A DNA stretch of 26,051 bases from Pseudomonadota bacterium (GTDB lineage: Bacteria; Desulfobacterota; Desulfovibrionia; Desulfovibrionales; Desulfovibrionaceae). The stretch spans positions 1-26,051 of the forward strand of contig JAEXRD010000040.1 in the NCBI GenBank assembly GCA_023438245.1, in the 5' to 3' direction. The notes under the pieces were generated by a model. It was not told where the DNA came from. It worked only from the letters and a program-made list of their open reading frames with translations, and ran no database searches. The translations under genes and the position numbers were made by a program. Positions within the stretch are counted from its first letter, which is position 1; every line of letters starts with the position of its first letter. Below are positions 22,724 through 26,051 of this stretch, piece by piece.

Positions 22724-24850
22724 CTAGCAGTTCGCGCCCTGGCCGCAAGCCCGGCGAGCCTCGGCCTGGAGCTCGTCGATGAGCCTCTTGAGGGCCTGGG
22801 ACTGGCGGGCCAGCTCGGCCACGGCCCGGGCGGCCTCGACCATGGTGTGCGAGGTCTCGGTGGAGATGGCGCTCACATCCTCGATGCTGCGGTTGATCTC
22901 TTCCGTGGCCGAGGACTGCTCCTCCGCCGCGGTGGCGATGGCCCGCACCTGGTCCGAGGTGGAGTCCACCAGGCCCAGGATGGCGGCAAGCGCGGAGCCG
23001 GACTGGTTGGTGAGCTCGGTGGCGCCCTCGATGAGCCTGACGCTCTTGTCCACGCTGGCCACGTTGTGGTGGGTGCTCTGCTGGATGCCGCTCACCGCCT
23101 GGCCCACCTGCTGGGTGGCCTGCATGGTCTTCTCGGCCTGCTGGCGCACCTCGTCGCCAACCAGGGCGAAGCCGCGCCCGGCGTCGCCCGCGCGGGCGGC
23201 CTCGATGGCGGCGTTCAAGGCCAGCAGGTTGGTCTGGTCGGCGATGTCGCTGATGACGTTCATGATCTGGCCGATGTCCTCGGCCTGCTTGCCCAGGCCC
23301 GCCATGTCGCGCTTGAGCAGGTCGGTCTGGCGCTGCACGTCGCCCATGCCGGAGACGACCTTTTCGAGCAACTGCGCGCCCTCCTTGGCCCTGCCGCGGG
23401 CGTCGGCGGCGGTGTCGGCGGCGCTGCCCGCGTTCCTGGCCACTTCCAGCACGGTGGCGCTCATCTCCTCCATGGCCGTGGCGGTTTCGGCCACGCGCTG
23501 GGCCTGGTGCTCCGAGCCGCGGCTGGAGGCGTCGATCTGCGCGGAGATCTGCGTGCTGGCGCTGGACATGGCCTCCACGATGCCCTGGAGCTGGGCGGCG
23601 GCCTGGAGCATGCCCTCGCTGCGGGCCTGCTCGGCCTGCTTGCGGGCCTGCTCGGCCTCCTGGCTGGCCTTTTCGGCCTGGCGGGTCTTGTCCTCGGCCT
23701 GGCGGGTCTTGGACTCGATCTCCAGGATGTTCCTGCCCAGTTCGTCGGCGGTGGAATTGATGGCGTCGAAGATGGAGCCGATCTCGTCGGAGCGGGTGTG
23801 CTCGATGCGGCGGTCGTAAACGCCCCCGGCGATGTCGCCCAGGGCGCGCACCACACGCATGAGCGGATCGAGGATGAAGCGCACGGCCACGAACCACACA
23901 GCGCCCGCCAGGATGGCCAGGCTGACCAGGGCGATGCCCAGGAGCATGAAAAGGGTGCTGTGCACCGGGGCCATGATCTCGGCGCGCTCCATCAGGCCCA
24001 CGAGCTTCCACTTGGTCTTGGGCGAGGTGACCACCACGCCCACGTAGTCCTTGCCGTCGGCGGAAAGCTCGGCGAAGCCGGAGCCCTTTTGGAACAGGGC
24101 GGCCAGGTGCTTGCCGGGCACTTCCTCGACCTTCTTGAAGTTCCAGTCCTTGTGGTGCGGGTCGGCCAGGATGACGCCGTCGTCCTGGATGAGCACCATG
24201 TATCCGGCAGTGCCGATCTTGATGGACTCCACCAGGTCGGTGAGCTTCTTGAGGGAGATGTCCATGCCCACGCAGCCAAGCACCTTGCCGTCGCGCTTGA
24301 CCACGCGCATGACGCTGGTCACGGCCTCGCCGGTGGTGGACATGTAGGCCTTGGACACGGCGGCCGCGTCCGGGGTCTGCATGGCCTCCTTGTACCAGGG
24401 GCGCTTGCGCGGGTCGTAGCCGGCGGGCATGGCGCTGTCCACCAGGGCGCTGACGAAGGCGCCCTTCTCCGTGCCCACGAAGACCTCCACATAGGCCGGG
24501 TGGGACTTCTGCATCACGCCGAAGGTCTCCACCACCTCCTGCCCGGTCTTGTCGCCGGGGTCGGGCGCCGCCTTGCGCTTTTCCGTGGTGTTCACGTGGC
24601 TGGTGGTGATGTCGCCGATGCGCCCGGAAAGGGGCAGCGCGGCCAGCATGTCGGCGTTCTGCTTGCACTCGTCCAGGAACAGCGACACGGCGTTGTCCAC
24701 CTGGCTCAGCTCGCGCCGGGTGGCCTCGATGTGCGCCTTGGTGGACTCCCCGCTGAAGGTCTTGGCCACGATGGCGAAGATGCCCGCCATGGTCAGGGCC
24801 ACAACCAGAAGCAGACCAGCGATGAGCTTGAGCTTGATGGATTTGGTCAT
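22724..24850 (-). CDS. Methyl-accepting chemotaxis protein with dCache sensor
   Basis: A 708-residue chemoreceptor. The first membrane helix is near residues 8-30, and the periplasmic sensor spans about 32-285 with the dCache signature YDPRKRPWYKEA and the second lobe DGKVLGCVGMDISL. The second helix is near 287-312, followed by HAMP and a Lys/Gln/Glu-rich heptad segment at about 380-414. The signalling domain contains the hairpin tip ISDIADQTNLLALNAAIEAA, which binds CheW and CheA. The protein ends GQGANC with no CheR-docking pentapeptide. dCache domains of this kind often bind amino acids or organic acids; the ligand here is not readable. The ATG at 24850 has GGAGG seven bases upstream, and a longer in-frame start at 24886 lacks support. 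Confidence 0.95.
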   Translation of the reverse strand: MTKSIKLKLIAGLLLVVALTMAGIFAIVAKTFSGESTKAHIEATRRELSQVDNAVSLFLDECKQNADMLAALPLSGRIGDITTSHVNTTEKRKAAPDPGDKTGQEVVETFGVMQKSHPAYVEVFVGTEKGAFVSALVDSAMPAGYDPRKRPWYKEAMQTPDAAAVSKAYMSTTGEAVTSVMRVVKRDGKVLGCVGMDISLKKLTDLVESIKIGTAGYMVLIQDDGVILADPHHKDWNFKKVEEVPGKHLAALFQKGSGFAELSADGKDYVGVVVTSPKTKWKLVGLMERAEIMAPVHSTLFMLLGIALVSLAILAGAVWFVAVRFILDPLMRVVRALGDIAGGVYDRRIEHTRSDEIGSIFDAINSTADELGRNILEIESKTRQAEDKTRQAEKASQEAEQARKQAEQARSEGMLQAAAQLQGIVEAMSSASTQISAQIDASSRGSEHQAQRVAETATAMEEMSATVLEVARNAGSAADTAADARGRAKEGAQLLEKVVSGMGDVQRQTDLLKRDMAGLGKQAEDIGQIMNVISDIADQTNLLALNAAIEAARAGDAGRGFALVGDEVRQQAEKTMQATQQVGQAVSGIQQSTHHNVASVDKSVRLIEGATELTNQSGSALAAILGLVDSTSDQVRAIATAAEEQSSATEEINRSIEDVSAISTETSHTMVEAARAVAELARQSQALKRLIDELQAEARRACGQGANC
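23673..23711 (-). repeat. 21-base direct repeat coding a duplicated heptad
   Basis: The sequence TCGGCCTGGCGGGTCTTG occurs at 23673-23690 and again at 23694-23711, a period of 21 bases. In the chemoreceptor it encodes KTRQAE twice in a row (KTRQAED KTRQAEK), one coiled-coil heptad copied in frame. Less exact heptads follow toward the signalling domain. Confidence 0.75.
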
Positions 24851-25164
24851 ACAAAAGCCTCCGGAGAGAATGGGGATTGACGACAAAAATGTATGTGAGC
24901 GCTTGCTTTTGTTTGTGGATACGAAAGCTATGGACTTCTTACACGGTTCACTCGGCTTCAGATGGGTGGATGTCGTAATCGTTACAGGAAGGTTGCTTGC
25001 ATGCTGCTGATCGGTTTGCGTTTGTGCCTGTGCCGGGCGGCGCAGTGTTGCATGCGGACGCCGAACGCAGCCCAGGTATCTAGTTGGCAGCGAGTGCGCA
25101 TGAAGTCAATAGGAAACTCTTGGCCTATAGGCGGGGGGAGACGTGGGCGGGAGCGGCGGAAAAT
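24851..25164. other. Intergenic region upstream of the chemoreceptor
   Basis: About 310 bases with no gene I can support. The part next to the chemoreceptor (24860-24960) is clearly richer in A and T than its surroundings and should hold that gene's promoter, but I find no convincing sigma-70, sigma-54 or sigma-28 match. Two open frames crossing the rest lack ribosome binding sites and recognisable protein features. Confidence 0.5.
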
Positions 25165-25197
25165 GAAAAGGGCCTGCGGAGCGTGTCCGCAAGCCCT
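25165..25197 (-). terminator. Intrinsic terminator after tRNA-Pro
   Basis: On the minus strand AGGGC-T-TGCGGA pairs with TCCGCA-G-GCCCT around a five-base loop, followed by TTTTCATTTT. It starts ten bases beyond the CCA end of tRNA-Pro. Confidence 0.85.
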
Positions 25198-25206
25198 CGT
25201 CATGTC

Positions 25207-25283
25207 TGGTCGGGATGACTGGATTTGAACCAGCGGTCTCCGCGTCCCGAACGCGGCGCTCTACCAGTCTGAGCCACATCCCG
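25207..25283 (-). tRNA. tRNA-Pro (anticodon CGG)
   Basis: On the minus strand the acceptor stem CGGGATG pairs with CATCCCG, followed by discriminator A and encoded CCA. The D arm contains GGCTCAGACTGGTAGAGC; the anticodon stem CCGCG/CGCGG encloses TTCGGGA, giving anticodon CGG; and the T arm holds GGTTCAAATCC. Length is 77 with CCA. It reads CCG codons, common in such GC-rich genomes. Confidence 0.97.
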
Positions 25284-25297
25284 TCGTCGAGAGAGAG

Positions 25298-25326
25298 CGA
25301 TTAGCCGAATCATGGGGAAAAGGCAA
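25298..25326 (-). promoter_or_regulatory. Possible promoter of tRNA-Pro
   Basis: On the minus strand TTGCCT (25326-25321), a 17-base spacer and TAATCG (25303-25298), placing a start point a few bases before the tRNA. The spacing is ideal but the -10 box is a weak match. Confidence 0.35.
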
Positions 25327-25510
25327 GCGGAGAATCATCCTGATTTCATCAGCGCCATGCGGCATTTCGCACCGCCATGGTTGGACAACCGGGGCGAATT
25401 ATGCGAAGCTACCCTCTGATGGAACCCTGTTGGCGCTGAGCCGGGAAACCTGCCCGCAGGGCCGTTTGAAAGCCCTGCTCGGCGTGCCGGGAAGTGATAA
25501 GGAGCCCAAT

Positions 25511-26051
25511 GTGATCAAGGTTGTCGTGGTCGATGATTCGGCCTTCATGCGCAAAGCCATCAGCACCATGCTGGGCAAGGACCCGGAAATAGACGTTGTG
25601 GCCACCGCGCGCGACGGTGAAGAGGGTCTGGAGTTCATCCGCAGGCACGATCCTGACGTCGTGACCCTGGACATCGAGATGCCCCGCATGGACGGGCTCA
25701 CCGCGCTGCGCCACATCATGATGGAGATGCCCAGGCCCGTACTCATGGTCAGCTCGCTGACCACCGAGGGCGCGGAGGCCACACTGAAGGCCATGGAGCT
25801 TGGCGCCGTGGACTTCATCCCCAAGCAGCTTTCCAAGGTCTCGCTCGACATCGTGAAGATCGAGACCAACCTCATCGCCAAGGTCAAGGCCGTGGCCATG
25901 CGCAAGAATCTGCTCTCGCGCCCGCGCACGGCCCTGGCGCGCCAGGCCGTCTCCATCCCCGCGCCCGCGGCTCCGTCGGCGACCCCGGCCTCTGCCGCCG
26001 CCCCGCGCGCCGCCGTGGCGCCCTCCGGCGCCGTGAAGCGCGATGCGGTGG
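25511..26051 (+). CDS. cheB: CheB-type response regulator, 5' part
   Basis: The first 180 codons of a gene running off the window end. It starts at GTG 25511 behind AAGGAG. Residues 1-120 are a receiver domain: the acidic pair in VVVDDSAFMRK (Asp8, Asp9), the phosphorylation site Asp54 in VTLDIEMPRMDGL, SSLT after the fourth strand and FIPKQ with the conserved lysine. From about residue 150 there is an Ala/Pro-rich linker. Receiver plus such a linker is the layout of CheB, the methylesterase that resets chemoreceptors, and MVSSLTTEGAEATLKAMELGA is a typical CheB stretch (residues about 80-100). The catalytic domain lies beyond the window, so the call rests on the receiver. No clear promoter is seen between 25327 and 25510. 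Confidence 0.85.
   Translation, partial: MIKVVVVDDSAFMRKAISTMLGKDPEIDVVATARDGEEGLEFIRRHDPDVVTLDIEMPRMDGLTALRHIMMEMPRPVLMVSSLTTEGAEATLKAMELGAVDFIPKQLSKVSLDIVKIETNLIAKVKAVAMRKNLLSRPRTALARQAVSIPAPAAPSATPASAAAPRAAVAPSGAVKRDAV

Noticed and set aside
22622..24880. 752-codon plus-strand frame opposite the chemoreceptor
   Set aside because: Antisense to a complete chemoreceptor with clear motifs; its Gly/His/Leu-rich sequence is what the complement of such a gene yields.
24962..25228. Small open frames on both strands between the chemoreceptor and tRNA-Pro
   Set aside because: They lack ribosome binding sites and recognisable features; one runs into the tRNA and both cross the tRNA terminator.

Overview
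The window is about 26 kb of GC-rich bacterial chromosome, densely coding, with tight same-strand operons. I infer a motile sulfate-reducing bacterium of the Desulfovibrio group. The reasons are the flgM gene paired with a Desulfovibrio-type FlgM-associated protein, a sulfide-dependent (His-type) Thi4, a membrane polyferredoxin next to Tat-exported redox proteins, an iron-sulfur serine dehydratase, and several chemotaxis and signalling genes. No species assignment is possible from the sequence alone, and I see no phage, IS element or CRISPR array.

Layout. (1) 43-845, minus strand: a flagellar pair (FlgM-associated protein, then FlgM) behind a good sigma-28 promoter candidate. (2) 906-8035, plus strand: a six-gene run, nadK, a DUF89/ARMT1-like protein, mltA lipoprotein, DUF4254 protein, gatB and mtnA, with gaps of 2-23 bases. 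(3) 8036-9045: a TPP riboswitch with an intrinsic terminator controlling thi4. (4) 9107-10862: der GTPase, then tRNA-Ser(GCU) with its own promoter and terminator. (5) 11013-14681: malate synthase G and L-serine dehydratase, separated by a terminator and a promoter. (6) 14745-15167: a UspA-type stress protein. (7) 15278-21195, plus strand: a five-gene envelope redox operon made of an unknown secreted protein, a DUF6599-type protein, a Tat-exported DUF362 protein, a NapH-NapG-like fusion polyferredoxin, and a Tat-exported aldo/keto reductase with a C-terminal Fe-S motif. (8) 21192-24850, minus strand: an HD-GYP-like phosphodiesterase and a dCache chemoreceptor. (9) 25207-25283, minus strand: tRNA-Pro(CGG). 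(10) 25511 to the end: the start of cheB.

The most interesting part is the operon at 15278-21195. It encodes all the parts of a membrane-to-periplasm electron relay ending in a reductase, yet its substrate is unknown and its two central families (DUF362, DUF6599) have no firm function. Second are the nadK-linked DUF89-like protein, whose expected metal ligands look replaced, and the thi4 leader, in which the 5' end can pair with the terminator's 3' arm.

Limits: all family calls come from reading motifs by eye. No homology search, RNA folding or signal-peptide predictor was run.
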